This document shows, one piece after another, positions 23,478 to 31,841 of a stretch of DNA of 50,738 bases (position 1 is the first letter of the stretch; the number at the start of each line of letters is the position of its first letter). Source of the stretch: Pseudomonadota bacterium (GTDB lineage: Bacteria > Pseudomonadota > Gammaproteobacteria > Berkiellales > Berkiellaceae); contig JAFECS010000019.1 of assembly GCA_018241965.1 (NCBI GenBank), forward strand, positions 18,927 to 69,664. The letters are read 5' to 3'. The position numbers and the translations under genes were made by a program. The notes beneath the pieces are model-generated. The model had not been told where the DNA came from and ran no database searches. It saw nothing but the letters and a program-made list of their open reading frames with translations.

Positions 23478-23493
23478 TTGAGGGATGTCCCCT
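23478..23493. repeat. Fragment of hairpin module B
   Basis: TTGAGGGATGTCCC occurs once here, between two small minus-strand genes and without the rest of module B. The remaining sequence from 23250 to 23522 shows no gene. Confidence 0.5.
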
Positions 23494-23522
23494 AATTTTT
23501 CCCAAGTTAAATCAACAGCATT

Positions 23523-23919
23523 TTATCGAAGATACGCCTTGCCACTTTTTTCTTCTTTTAATTCGCTTGTCACTTGCATCAATCTAGCTGCGATTTTACT
23601 GTTATAAAGCTCCAAGCCAAAGGGCTGACTATCCTTTTGTGTGTCTTGTAAACTGTAGCTACGATAGAACTCAAATCTCTGTTTAGCTTCTGGTGAAAGT
23701 CTGGATGGCACTAAGTTATCATACATCAATTTTTCAGCTACTAATACATGCTTTACTCCTAATACGAATAAATCATGATCTGAAAGTTTCTTATACAATT
23801 CTTGATCTTCAATAATTGTTAGCGCTATTGGCAAATATCCCTTGCCAAGCTCTACTAATAAATCAAAAAGATTTCAGTGTTATCTCTTTTGCACATTCAA
23901 GCACATCAAAAGCTACTTG
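23523..23919 (-). pseudogene. Frameshifted gene remnant
   Basis: The 3' frame gives about 114 residues containing FDLLVELGKGYLPIALTII and DHDLFVLGVKHVLVAEKLM, then ends at 23523. Its open stretch has no good ATG (a TTG at 23834 with AAGGGA is the only candidate). Immediately upstream in another frame, after a run of five T, the sequence reads VAFDVLECAKEITLKSF, which joins smoothly onto FDLLVELG. A one-base shift in the T-run plus loss of the 5' end would explain this. Parent family unknown; a short TTG-started gene is the alternative. Confidence 0.45.
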
Positions 23920-23986
23920 TTACTTAAGCGAAATCAATCGGTACATTGTGATCAATGGTGAGTGATATTGAGTTTAGCGTTTGTGC

Positions 23987-24805
23987 TTATATTTTATCTA
24001 TCATTTGCATTTTCTGCGCTTTAGTCATTTTTTTGATAATAAGCTCTCTTTTTAACGCTTTACTTTTTGACCCCACCTTTTCAGTATAAACAAGCGCTAA
24101 TGGTCCTTTACCACGTAAATATTTCGCCCCTTTTTTCGAAGATTCGTGTTCAAGCAATCGTTTTTGAACATTGGTCGTAATGCCAGTATACAGCGTATTA
24201 TCTTTGGTTTTAATCAGATAAACATACCAAGGGATATTTTCTCTTTGGCGAACAAAACAACCAGCGGCATGATCGTTTACCAACCCAACCGCCTGCATAT
24301 AAGCATAGATGATTGTAGAGCCAACAAAACGAAATCCACGCTTTTTGAGATCTTTTGAAATTTTATCTGAGAGTGGTGTTTTACTTAAAATTTTCCCTGT
24401 GTTCTGTATGGGCTTATTATCTACAAACTGCCAAATATATTTATCAAAACTACCAAATTCACGTTGAAGTGCTAAAAATGCTTTTGCATTACTCACCGCG
24501 GACTCTATTTTTAAGCGGTTACGTACAATGCCTGAGTCTTGCATGAGTTTATCTGTTTTGCTTTTTGTATATTTCGCTATTTTGCGCGGGTCAAAATTAT
24601 CAAATACCTTTCGGTAATGAATTCGTTTTTTTAAAATTGTTTCCCAACTCAGGCCAGCTTGAGCACCTTCGAGGATCAAAAATTGAAAATGAGTACGATC
24701 ATTGTGAACAGGCTTACCCCATTCTTTGTCGTGGTAAGCAACATACAGCGGGTTTTCAAGGTTTACCCAGTTGCAGCGAGATTTAGATGAATTTTTATTA
24801 GCCAT
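23987..24805 (-). CDS. tag: DNA-3-methyladenine glycosylase I fused to a GIY-YIG domain
   Basis: Residues 1-185 are a full Tag glycosylase, which removes 3-methyladenine from alkylated DNA. Visible are the zinc ligands C11 in RCNWVN, H25 in YVAYHDKEWG and the NDHAAGC pair near 178-182, plus the active-site region EGAQAGLSWETILKKR. The last 80 residues are a GIY-YIG domain: WYVYLIKTKD, TLYTGITTN, KRLLEHE and the Glu in ALKRELIIKK, all key positions present. GIY-YIG proteins of this UPF0213/YhbQ size are predicted nucleases. The fusion would couple base removal to strand cleavage at the resulting abasic site, which is inference. No frameshift lies between the halves. It stands alone, upstream of and divergent from the glycosyltransferase. 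Confidence 0.9.
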   Translation of the reverse strand: MANKNSSKSRCNWVNLENPLYVAYHDKEWGKPVHNDRTHFQFLILEGAQAGLSWETILKKRIHYRKVFDNFDPRKIAKYTKSKTDKLMQDSGIVRNRLKIESAVSNAKAFLALQREFGSFDKYIWQFVDNKPIQNTGKILSKTPLSDKISKDLKKRGFRFVGSTIIYAYMQAVGLVNDHAAGCFVRQRENIPWYVYLIKTKDNTLYTGITTNVQKRLLEHESSKKGAKYLRGKGPLALVYTEKVGSKSKALKRELIIKKMTKAQKMQMIDKI

Positions 24806-24884
24806 AGCTATTGGCTCTTTAGCGATCTAACAAATTATGTGTTAAATTATACAATACAAATATAAGTCATCCAACTATTATAAC

Positions 24885-26204
24885 ATGCCTTATTTCTTTG
24901 ATACTACTAAGCTCTACCGAATATGGTTTAGTGATGATCCCGATGTTTTTATGAACGACGAGAATAAACTGCGTTTTATTCAACTTCGTCTTAAAAACCC
25001 GCAAGCAAAATTATCATTGGTATACAGTTCAAAGTGTTTATCTGAACTATCAAGAGCACAATTAAAGGCTTTTTGTGAAAGAATCGACATTACCCCTGTC
25101 GATTTTGACACAGAGATCCCTGCGTTGTTAACTGATGAGCAAGATAAACAAATTTATGAGCTTGCAAGACTTGAAATAGAACATACCCTTAACGATACTG
25201 GCGGCAATTTAGCAGCAGCATCAGATTGTGTAAGAACTTTACTTCCTTTGATACAAAAGTATGGATGTTACTCTGATTTTGATGTAGAGATAGACTTTTC
25301 CAAGGCACCCAAAACCGTTAAAATTTATTCCCCCATTGTATTAACTTCTGTGTATCATCACGGCCAGATGAGCGATTTAGGATATGCTGTTGCAAACAAT
25401 GATTTTATTGGCGTAGCTTATGATTCAAGCGATTTAACGCAATTGCATCCAAGCACTGTTCGCGACTTAAGAAAGCTGCAATCACAAATTTTGCGCAATT
25501 ATAACGCTATTACGCCTGAATCATTATATGATGTTAAACTAAATTTCGAAAGTGATGATGATCCTCTTTCATGTGAAGGTATTGCAAAGCAACTTTTAAA
25601 TAAATATTTTGAAATAAAACCTCAAGCAACTCTATTTGATATTCGAAAATTCATCGATACATTAACAGTTGATTTCGTGAAAGCTCAATGCGAACAATTG
25701 CCACCCGATTTTGATGCCGATAATGTTAAAACACTTAAGTGGCAAATGTATCTTGCCTGTGTTAGGAATACTTCGGGGCCAGGGGCCTATACATCGCTAT
25801 TTAGCGAGTTTTTAGATAAAACGTTCAAGGTAGTGGAAATAGATGTTGTCAATAAGTATGGTTATGAAATCCAAATAAGAATCGAGCCTCAAGGGAAATG
25901 GCGAGACTATAACGAAAAATGTCAAAGATATGGGTATACGTGTAATAATTTGCAACACTATGTAAACAGTAAGCAATCGGATATGGTAGGGTATAGACAA
26001 ATGCTAGATGAAAATAATTCTTTAGAAGAAGATATCGGCAAATTCTGTGATATATCCTGGACAAAGATCGGAGCGCATAATCAAAAAGCGCGATCTCAAA
26101 GAATTACCCAAGCTGCCATCACGATGCAACGTGCTTTTAGAAAACGAAATCACTCAGAGAATGTAGATATTATAACTAAAGAATTTTGTAAATTGGGAAT
26201 GTAA
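24885..26204 (+). CDS. TcdA/TcdB-type glycosyltransferase with C-terminal IQ-like motif
   Basis: The 439-residue protein starts MPYFFDTTKLYRIWFSDDP, where I-W-F-S resembles the UDP-sugar-binding I-W opening of the clostridial glucosyltransferases. AAASDCVRTLLPLI then KYGCYSDFDVE carries the family's S-D-x-x-R and the D-x-D metal site (D131-F-D133). Related proteins are common in Legionella. Such enzymes attach glucose or GlcNAc to host GTPases or other proteins. Near the C-terminus, ITMQRAFRKRN (residues 412-422) matches the IQ motif that binds calmodulin, hinting at host activation as in SidJ; that is inference. No Shine-Dalgarno is obvious before the ATG. A strong terminator follows the stop. 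Confidence 0.8.
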   Translation: MPYFFDTTKLYRIWFSDDPDVFMNDENKLRFIQLRLKNPQAKLSLVYSSKCLSELSRAQLKAFCERIDITPVDFDTEIPALLTDEQDKQIYELARLEIEHTLNDTGGNLAAASDCVRTLLPLIQKYGCYSDFDVEIDFSKAPKTVKIYSPIVLTSVYHHGQMSDLGYAVANNDFIGVAYDSSDLTQLHPSTVRDLRKLQSQILRNYNAITPESLYDVKLNFESDDDPLSCEGIAKQLLNKYFEIKPQATLFDIRKFIDTLTVDFVKAQCEQLPPDFDADNVKTLKWQMYLACVRNTSGPGAYTSLFSEFLDKTFKVVEIDVVNKYGYEIQIRIEPQGKWRDYNEKCQRYGYTCNNLQHYVNSKQSDMVGYRQMLDENNSLEEDIGKFCDISWTKIGAHNQKARSQRITQAAITMQRAFRKRNHSENVDIITKEFCKLGM

Positions 26205-26209
26205 CTACT

Positions 26210-26233
26210 GGGGCCCGATGCGGGCCCCTCTTT
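26210..26233. terminator. Bidirectional intrinsic terminator
   Basis: GGGGCCCG-ATG-CGGGCCCC is an 8-bp all-GC stem with a 3-base loop, 5 bp after the glycosyltransferase stop. It is followed by TCTTT on the plus strand. It lies between convergent genes. Confidence 0.85.
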
Positions 26234-26248
26234 GAGCAACATTTTTCA

Positions 26249-26536
26249 TTAGTGCCGAGGCCAAGAATAGTAACTCTCCTTTCTTCTTGCTTGCTCTATT
26301 TGCAGCGCTTGTAACTGGGAACGTACTTGCTCCAATTGTTGTTCCGCTTTATAAGATCGAAACAATAATTTTGGAGATTGCACATAGTCTGGATTTTGAA
26401 CCCTAGTAGGAAAATACTTTGATAATAATGCCTGCCAAATTAGCGGTTTATCAAATATTTGCTTTAAACCTTTGCTTGTTTTAATTAATGCCATCACCTC
26501 TTGAAAGTTAACAAAGGGGATGAAGCCCCCTCCCAT
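26249..26536 (-). CDS. F-box-like protein, copy 2, out of frame with its start signal
   Basis: This frame encodes FIPFVNFQEVMALIKTSKGL and KQIFDKPLIWQALLSKYFP, homologous to the second half of an F-box and collinear with copy 1 at 26610. The last 40 residues are a helical, Gln/Arg-rich tail. The only good Shine-Dalgarno (AGGAGAAAGTC) and ATG upstream, at 26585, are in the frame one base earlier and open a 25-codon frame (26508-26585). A +1 shift near GGGAGGGGGCTTCA would join the two. Either both paralogues are pseudogenes of the same mutated ancestor, or frameshifting is used. The ATG at 26536 within this frame lacks a usable ribosome site. Confidence 0.55.
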   Translation of the reverse strand: MGGGFIPFVNFQEVMALIKTSKGLKQIFDKPLIWQALLSKYFPTRVQNPDYVQSPKLLFRSYKAEQQLEQVRSQLQALQIEQARRKESYYSWPRH

Positions 26537-26585
26537 TTCCCAGTTGATATAAAGTGGTTTGTAGTGTTGGACCTTGATCTAACAT
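26508..26585 (-). CDS. Frame-0 leader of F-box copy 2
   Basis: ATG at 26585 preceded by AGGAGA at good spacing opens MLDQGPTLQTTLYQLGNG and ends at a TAA at 26508-26510. It overlaps the F-box-like frame and shares the -QGP- start and the G-N-G-R junction with the corresponding leader of copy 1. It is probably the true N-terminus of the interrupted gene. Confidence 0.4.
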   Translation of the reverse strand: MLDQGPTLQTTLYQLGNGRGLHPLC

Positions 26586-26609
26586 GACTTTCTCCTAAAT
26601 TTTTAATGA

Positions 26610-26900
26610 TTAATTGGGTTGATAAAATCTACTGTGTCCAAAACGTCTTCTTTCTCTTTGTTCAATTTGTCTTTGCTCAAAAGAAGTCTTATAGATGTTA
26701 TACGGGTTGATAGGAGCGTTTTGATAAAAATTTCTTGGAATTACGCATAATAATGCAGGAAAGTCCTTCTCTAACATACTCCACCAAACCGCAGGTTTAT
26801 TGCATAATTGATTCAATGCCTTGCACGTTCGTCTTAAGGCAAGCAGAGACTCAAGCGATAAATAATTTGTGAAGCAACCTCCCACTGCCAATTTTAGCAA
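26610..26900 (-). CDS. F-box-like protein, copy 1, out of frame with its start signal
   Basis: The frame carries TNYLSLESLLALRRTCKAL followed by NQLCNKPAVWWSMLEKDFP, the second half of an F-box (L-x-x-L-R-R-T-C-K-x-L ... P-x-V-W), then a basic helical tail. The first half of the F-box (NYLSEEQLTEIAKIG) lies upstream in the frame one base earlier, where a strong GGAGG and the ATG at 26946 are found. So a single F-box domain is split over two frames. F-box proteins recruit Skp1 and Cullin in eukaryotes. The listed upstream limit of this frame is a TTG without its own ribosome site. This copy preserves the domain better than copy 2. Confidence 0.6.
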   Translation of the reverse strand: MLKLAVGGCFTNYLSLESLLALRRTCKALNQLCNKPAVWWSMLEKDFPALLCVIPRNFYQNAPINPYNIYKTSFEQRQIEQRERRRFGHSRFYQPN

Positions 26901-26946
26901 TTTCAGTCAACTGCTCCTCTGATAAATAATTCGGGCCTTGGTTCAT
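26851..26946 (-). CDS. Frame-0 leader of F-box copy 1
   Basis: Begins MNQGPNYLSEEQLTEIAK at an ATG with TGGAGGTATCT upstream and ends at a TGA at 26851-26853. It contains the first F-box helix (Y-L-S-E-E-Q-L-T-E-I). The overlap with the +1 frame spans the motif GGGAGGTTGCTTCA. Confidence 0.45.
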   Translation of the reverse strand: MNQGPNYLSEEQLTEIAKIGSGRLLHKLFIA

Positions 26947-27088
26947 AGATACCTCCATCATAGATTAAATTAATTAATGTATTAGCGCGCTATTACATTA
27001 CCACAATACCCTTATAAAAGTTCTATGTCAACAGGCTAATTAATTAGCTGAAGCTGTTGGTCAATGTAAAAAGACTCTCTGTCACTAT

Positions 27089-27847
27089 TCAGTAATTTTT
27101 GGTGTTGGCTTTTTGTGGGATCAGTAAAAGATAGCCAATAATAAAAATAATAAGTATGAATGAGGCATGATAGCGGCTTAAGGCTAAGCCACCTTGGGCG
27201 ATAGGTTTGTCTAAAAAGTCGCCCACTACCGCCCCAAGAGGCCGGGTGAGCACGAATGCCGCCCAAAATAGCTTCGTACGAGATATTTGGGTGAATTTGT
27301 AAAACAGTGCGATAGCCAACAAAAAAGAGCCAAATAATAGTGCGCTGGCAAGGTATCCCATATCCAGTGAATCGGAGGTCCAATCGCCTAAAGCTGTACC
27401 AAGAGTTTGTGAAAATAAAATGGTTATCCAATAAAAGATCTCAACATTTGGTGATGTGATCGTATTAATTGAAATAGAGCCCATCACAAAATACCACAGC
27501 GTCAATGAAGCTAAAAGCAAAGTCAATAATAGCGATGTTCCTCCTAAATAGCCGATACCTAAGGATCGATCAGCGAAATCTGCCAAGGTCGTGCCAACCG
27601 TTGTTGTGGCTATAATTGTTAGCCAATACAAAAATGGATTGAGTTTTTTAACGCTGATTTGCGCAAAGACGGTGATGATAAAAATGGATGCAAATATTGC
27701 TGTCCCCATTAAATAGCCTAACCCCATGGACATAGTAACAGCATCACCACCAGTTTCACCTAATGTTGTCGCAGCTATTTTAATTATCCAGAAGTGGATG
27801 GTTACTTCAGGAACTTTGCATAAGCTCAATGCATTGTTTTGATTCAT
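27089..27847 (-). CDS. COG4705-type integral membrane protein
   Basis: A 252-residue protein with about eight membrane helices in four internal repeats. Each repeat has a T-x-G-(E/T)-x-x-x-D type motif: TTLGETGGDAVTMSMGLGYL, TTVGTTLADFADRSLGIGYL, TLGTALGDWTSDSLDMGYL and RPLGAVVGDFLDKPIAQGG. This repeated pattern is known from uncharacterised membrane-anchored proteins (COG4705) found in many proteobacteria, sometimes near metal-tolerance genes. The conserved acidic residues in membrane loops suggest ion or metal handling, which is inference. It is a single gene with weak surrounding signals. Confidence 0.75.
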   Translation of the reverse strand: MNQNNALSLCKVPEVTIHFWIIKIAATTLGETGGDAVTMSMGLGYLMGTAIFASIFIITVFAQISVKKLNPFLYWLTIIATTTVGTTLADFADRSLGIGYLGGTSLLLTLLLASLTLWYFVMGSISINTITSPNVEIFYWITILFSQTLGTALGDWTSDSLDMGYLASALLFGSFLLAIALFYKFTQISRTKLFWAAFVLTRPLGAVVGDFLDKPIAQGGLALSRYHASFILIIFIIGYLLLIPQKANTKNY

Positions 27848-28044
27848 CTATTCAAGCTTAGCATATATTTAATCTCTAAACCTATTCAATAACGTGTAGC
27901 CACACCTAATATCTTTATAACTTCTTTTTATTCTTGAGCAGTTAACTTTCCAGACCGAATTCCTTGGGATAAGAATAAATATGATGTAAAATATGATGCT
28001 ATTAAATTGTGTATATGCCATTAACATCATTCTAAGGGTAAAAA

Positions 28045-28617
28045 ATGCTAGGTCTGAAATTTTCAGATGCCCAAACTCTTGTCTTTGATGAATATTTTGA
28101 AGGGTATTTACAAAAACCACTTACAAAATTTATTGACGTAGTTTCTGATCCAAATGAAAAGGAAATAAGAGCTGCGCTTATTTATTACAGTAGCAAATTA
28201 CCTTTTCAAACATATCAATCAATTTTAGAAATGTTTTACCCTGCTCGATCGACCAGTTCGTTTGATCTGGCAAGACAACATGATTTTTTTAAGCGCTCTC
28301 TCTTAGACCTATGCAAATTTTGTAATTGCATGATTGACTTTGGACATGACATATACACGCATTGTTTTGATATCAGGATAACGCCAGAAGATATTGCTGA
28401 GTTGGATACTAACACTAAGAAGTTCCTTGTAGCTGATTATTTTCGAACAAAAATACATCATCTACTCGAAAGTAAAGGATACCAACTCAACAATTTCACT
28501 TTCGAATTATCTTTGTATTCTCCTAATGAAAAACTCATACTCCTTACCTCCACCGTACAATCTAAAACTGACTCGGAGTTGTCTGCAAGTACTAAGCTAA
28601 AAGTACGTAGTTGGTAA
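28045..28617 (+). CDS. Hypothetical protein, 190 aa
   Basis: Unrecognised. The sequence is mixed helical with a Cys-His containing middle part (CKFCNCMIDFGHDIYTHCFD) that could bind a metal, though spacing fits no known finger. There is no signal peptide or membrane helix. AAGGG lies at good spacing before the ATG. It is followed on the same strand by the GH13-like gene after 113 bp, and that gap contains a TATACT promoter-like box near 28691, so the two are probably transcribed separately. Confidence 0.6.
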   Translation: MLGLKFSDAQTLVFDEYFEGYLQKPLTKFIDVVSDPNEKEIRAALIYYSSKLPFQTYQSILEMFYPARSTSSFDLARQHDFFKRSLLDLCKFCNCMIDFGHDIYTHCFDIRITPEDIAELDTNTKKFLVADYFRTKIHHLLESKGYQLNNFTFELSLYSPNEKLILLTSTVQSKTDSELSASTKLKVRSW

Positions 28618-28730
28618 GAAGCTATCTACCTTTTATCGGCTAATGTTCTCAGCTTATCTTACTTATCGAGCTTAATTAAAAGGCTATTTATATACTATCC
28701 CTAATAACTATATTTATTGGGGTAGATGCA

Positions 28731-31700
28731 ATGAAAGGCTTTTCTCAAAATGGGATGTTAAGGTGTTATAACCTTTTCCCTAGCTATTTTTCAAATATCG
28801 ACGCGATGACAGACTATTTAAGCACCTTGCAGCAAATGGGAATAAATACGGTCTGGCTTAACCCAATACAACTTGCTGGTACTAAACCGATGGGCAAAGT
28901 CGATGAAATTACCGGTGTTCAACAAACAGTCAAAAAAAGCATTTACGCCATGTGGGATCCTGAAATGATTGATCCTCGCTTTAGTGTAGTTCAACGCGAC
29001 AAAGACGAGGATGCTGCATTCTCCCTTTCTCAAATGACCGCATTAAGTAATGATGCCACTATAGCTAAAATGATCGAAACAAGTGGGATTGAAAAGTTCT
29101 CGATCGTACAACTCGTACCGTTGATCAAAGCTAGCAGAAAAAAATATGCTGCCTCTAAATTAGAGCAAGACAAAAGGGTCTATGAAACTTTACTCTCTAT
29201 TCAAAGAAGTTGCATTCAATTTTTAGACAAAGAAGCAATTAAACGTTTTACTGCTAAAGCAAAAGAACTAAACATTACCCCCATTTTCGATTTAGTCACA
29301 AATCATGTCGCAAAAGGTGCACCTATTACCCAAAAAGGAGCACACCCAGAATGGTTCTGTGATGATTCAACTTATCCAGATGCAACATGTTTTAAATATG
29401 CAGAGCTCTTGCAATTTTCACATATGGAAAATGAAGAGATTTTGGCTCTCATCCAAAAGGATCCTAAAAAATTAGAACCTTTATCAAGAAAAATTTATGA
29501 AAACAATCTTTCTGAGGCTGATATTGCCATTATTCAGAGCTCAACCTTATTATCTGATGATGAAAAGGAACAACTACAAACAAAAATTAAATATAAACTA
29601 TCTTTAAAAGAAAGAAGAGAAATTGAAACGTTAATCCCAATAATTGTAAACGGCTTTTGGGATAAGTTTATATCTCAATATATCGACTTAGGTTTCAGTG
29701 GCGCCAGAGTTGATTGTGTTAGAAAAGTGCCTGCAGAGCTCAGAAGGGCGTTATATTCTCTTATCAAAGAAAAAGTTAAAACACGTGATGGCAAGGATGA
29801 CCATGTGGTTATTCTAGAAGAAGCACTGTTTTCAGATTTAAGCCCAAAACAATTTAGAGATGTTGTTAAAGGCGCTGGCGGAACACATATCACAGCCAGT
29901 GTATTTAATAGCGAAAGAAAATGGGATGGTAGTTTAGTCTACGATCATTCTGAGGAAGAATATTTCAAAAAGCAAATGGTTCAAAATGGCGTTATTAATT
30001 TTACTGGCAACCATGATCATTATTCTTGTGCAATGAAAGTGGCACTCTTTCTTGCTAAAGAAAAGTTAGATGCCGATCCTGTCATGAAAAGACTCTATGA
30101 CACAGCACCACCTGACCAAACCAAAGGAAAGGGAAGAGAAATTAGAAAATCCATTTTTTTACATTCTTATGTAAAAGATGTATTAAGCAAATTACAAGAT
30201 CCCAATAATTACTGGGATTTATGCATGCGCTTTGGCAAAATGTACCGCGACATGTTACTTAGCCAAATGTTTCAGGGCTCTAGTGGTTATTATATGTTAT
30301 CCGGAGATGAAGCTGCATCCGTTAAACAACCTACCGTGTTTGTACGTGAGAATGATGCGCCATTATACCCAGAGTATACTTTTTCCTTTTTTATTAATAA
30401 TGACCATCCGCTTTATCCTTATGCACAAAAAGTGCTTGAAGAAATGGCCATCGAGCGCTCTGCAGAATCTGCTGATAGAGTAATCAAGACTGTGGCATCC
30501 GATATGCTTGTTGGTGCTATGGCTGGGGCAAGAACAGGGACTGCCGCTGCTAAAACCGCTGTTCCAGCAGCAAAGAAAACTGCCACATCAGGAGCATGTG
30601 CTGCTGTTGCTACTAGTCTTAAAGCAGACAAAAGTAAGCCAGCAGGAAAAAGTAACCCTGTGGCAGCACATAAAGCGATTACAGCAGATGAAATTGCCAA
30701 ATTAAAATTGGCGGCAGAAAGCAGAAAAAAAGAAAAATTACAAAGCGAAACTGAAGCAGAACGCCAAGCTAGATTACTTAAAGAAGCACAAGCAAGAGAA
30801 AAAGACGAAGAAAGAAGAGCAAAAGCTGAAGAACAGCAAAGAGCAACTCAAAGAGCCGAAGCAGAAAAAGCCGCTGTTCGCGAAGTTATCAGAGAAATTG
30901 GTCACCCCGACGCTTTTAAAAGCCGGTTATTGAGTGCTGCCAAAGATCAGATCATGAGCGAAGTGAATGCCAAAGTAACCGAAACTTATGCTGCGTTTTT
31001 TGAAAGATTAACTGCAAAATGCAGCAGCGTTAAAGACTTTGATATAAAACATATGCAAATTTTAAGTGATAAGGACTATCGTCGTTTACAAGTGCAACCT
31101 TTGCATAAACAAACGACAACACATAACTGGGAAAGACCAACAATATTGAATAAATTTGCCAATGTGGAATTCTTTAAGGAAATTAATAATATCTTTGACC
31201 ACTTATCTCGTCCTAAAGATGGATTTTGGTCTGAAGTATTTAAACGCGACAATGAAAATATTCTCATTGTTATGAGAAAAAACGGCCCAGGTTTTGATTC
31301 CGATACAGAGATGGTCATTATTAACTTAAACCCAGATAAGGCCTTTGATATTACCAAAGAGGATCTCCATAAAATGGCCATCTGGATCCAAGAGCGAAAA
31401 TTTGGTGTCAGAGATGAAGCAAACCCCGAATTTCATAAAGCTTATGGTGGTATTATGGGTAATACCCAATATAAACAAAAACCAGCGAAGCTCTTTTTTG
31501 CTGGCAAATTAACTGTCAATGATGATGTTAAAAATTATGCTATTGAGGTAGATGGTAAATCAGAAAAATTTGATATCGTGGTTTCACCGCAGCCTATCAC
31601 CCCGCTGCCATTGTTGGGACCACAACCTGACGAATTTATACCTGAAGATGACTTAGTGCCTTCAACAGAGGCTCTTATTAAACAGTTCAAGATGCTATCA

Positions 31701-31787
31701 ATGTCTTGTGAGCTTAGAAGATCCACTTTATCTTCATCCACAAGTGCTGAAGTAAGTGAACGTCAAAAGATGGTAATGTCTCAGTAG
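28731..31787 (+). CDS. GH13-like (alpha-amylase family) large multidomain protein
   Basis: The 1018-residue protein has the four conserved GH13 regions in order: DLVTNH (187-192), GARVDCVRKV with the nucleophile position D328, VVILEEALFSD with the acid E363 or E364, and FTGNHDHYS with D429. The N-terminal part (MGINTVWLNPIQLAG) is the usual first strand of the barrel. So it is probably active on alpha-glucans such as glycogen or starch, or a transglycosylase. No signal peptide is present. After about residue 590 come an Ala/Lys-rich linker, a long charged coiled coil (about 660-730) and a C-terminal domain of unknown family. That architecture is not that of metabolic amylases and suggests a host-directed enzyme, for example on host glycogen; this is inference. 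Confidence 0.8.
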   Translation: MKGFSQNGMLRCYNLFPSYFSNIDAMTDYLSTLQQMGINTVWLNPIQLAGTKPMGKVDEITGVQQTVKKSIYAMWDPEMIDPRFSVVQRDKDEDAAFSLSQMTALSNDATIAKMIETSGIEKFSIVQLVPLIKASRKKYAASKLEQDKRVYETLLSIQRSCIQFLDKEAIKRFTAKAKELNITPIFDLVTNHVAKGAPITQKGAHPEWFCDDSTYPDATCFKYAELLQFSHMENEEILALIQKDPKKLEPLSRKIYENNLSEADIAIIQSSTLLSDDEKEQLQTKIKYKLSLKERREIETLIPIIVNGFWDKFISQYIDLGFSGARVDCVRKVPAELRRALYSLIKEKVKTRDGKDDHVVILEEALFSDLSPKQFRDVVKGAGGTHITASVFNSERKWDGSLVYDHSEEEYFKKQMVQNGVINFTGNHDHYSCAMKVALFLAKEKLDADPVMKRLYDTAPPDQTKGKGREIRKSIFLHSYVKDVLSKLQDPNNYWDLCMRFGKMYRDMLLSQMFQGSSGYYMLSGDEAASVKQPTVFVRENDAPLYPEYTFSFFINNDHPLYPYAQKVLEEMAIERSAESADRVIKTVASDMLVGAMAGARTGTAAAKTAVPAAKKTATSGACAAVATSLKADKSKPAGKSNPVAAHKAITADEIAKLKLAAESRKKEKLQSETEAERQARLLKEAQAREKDEERRAKAEEQQRATQRAEAEKAAVREVIREIGHPDAFKSRLLSAAKDQIMSEVNAKVTETYAAFFERLTAKCSSVKDFDIKHMQILSDKDYRRLQVQPLHKQTTTHNWERPTILNKFANVEFFKEINNIFDHLSRPKDGFWSEVFKRDNENILIVMRKNGPGFDSDTEMVIINLNPDKAFDITKEDLHKMAIWIQERKFGVRDEANPEFHKAYGGIMGNTQYKQKPAKLFFAGKLTVNDDVKNYAIEVDGKSEKFDIVVSPQPITPLPLLGPQPDEFIPEDDLVPSTEALIKQFKMLSMSCELRRSTLSSSTSAEVSERQKMVMSQ

Positions 31788-31802
31788 GCTTGTCGGTTTA
31801 GT

Positions 31803-31837
31803 ATGTCCTCCACTGTCTTAAAAACAAGGGAGGACAT
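31803..31837. terminator. Stem-loop between convergent genes
   Basis: ATGTCCTCC (31803-31811) and GGAGGACAT (31829-31837) form a 9-bp stem between the stop of the GH13-like gene and the stop of the LysE-type gene, and could end both transcripts. T-runs are poor. Confidence 0.55.
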
Positions 31838-31841
31838 GCCC

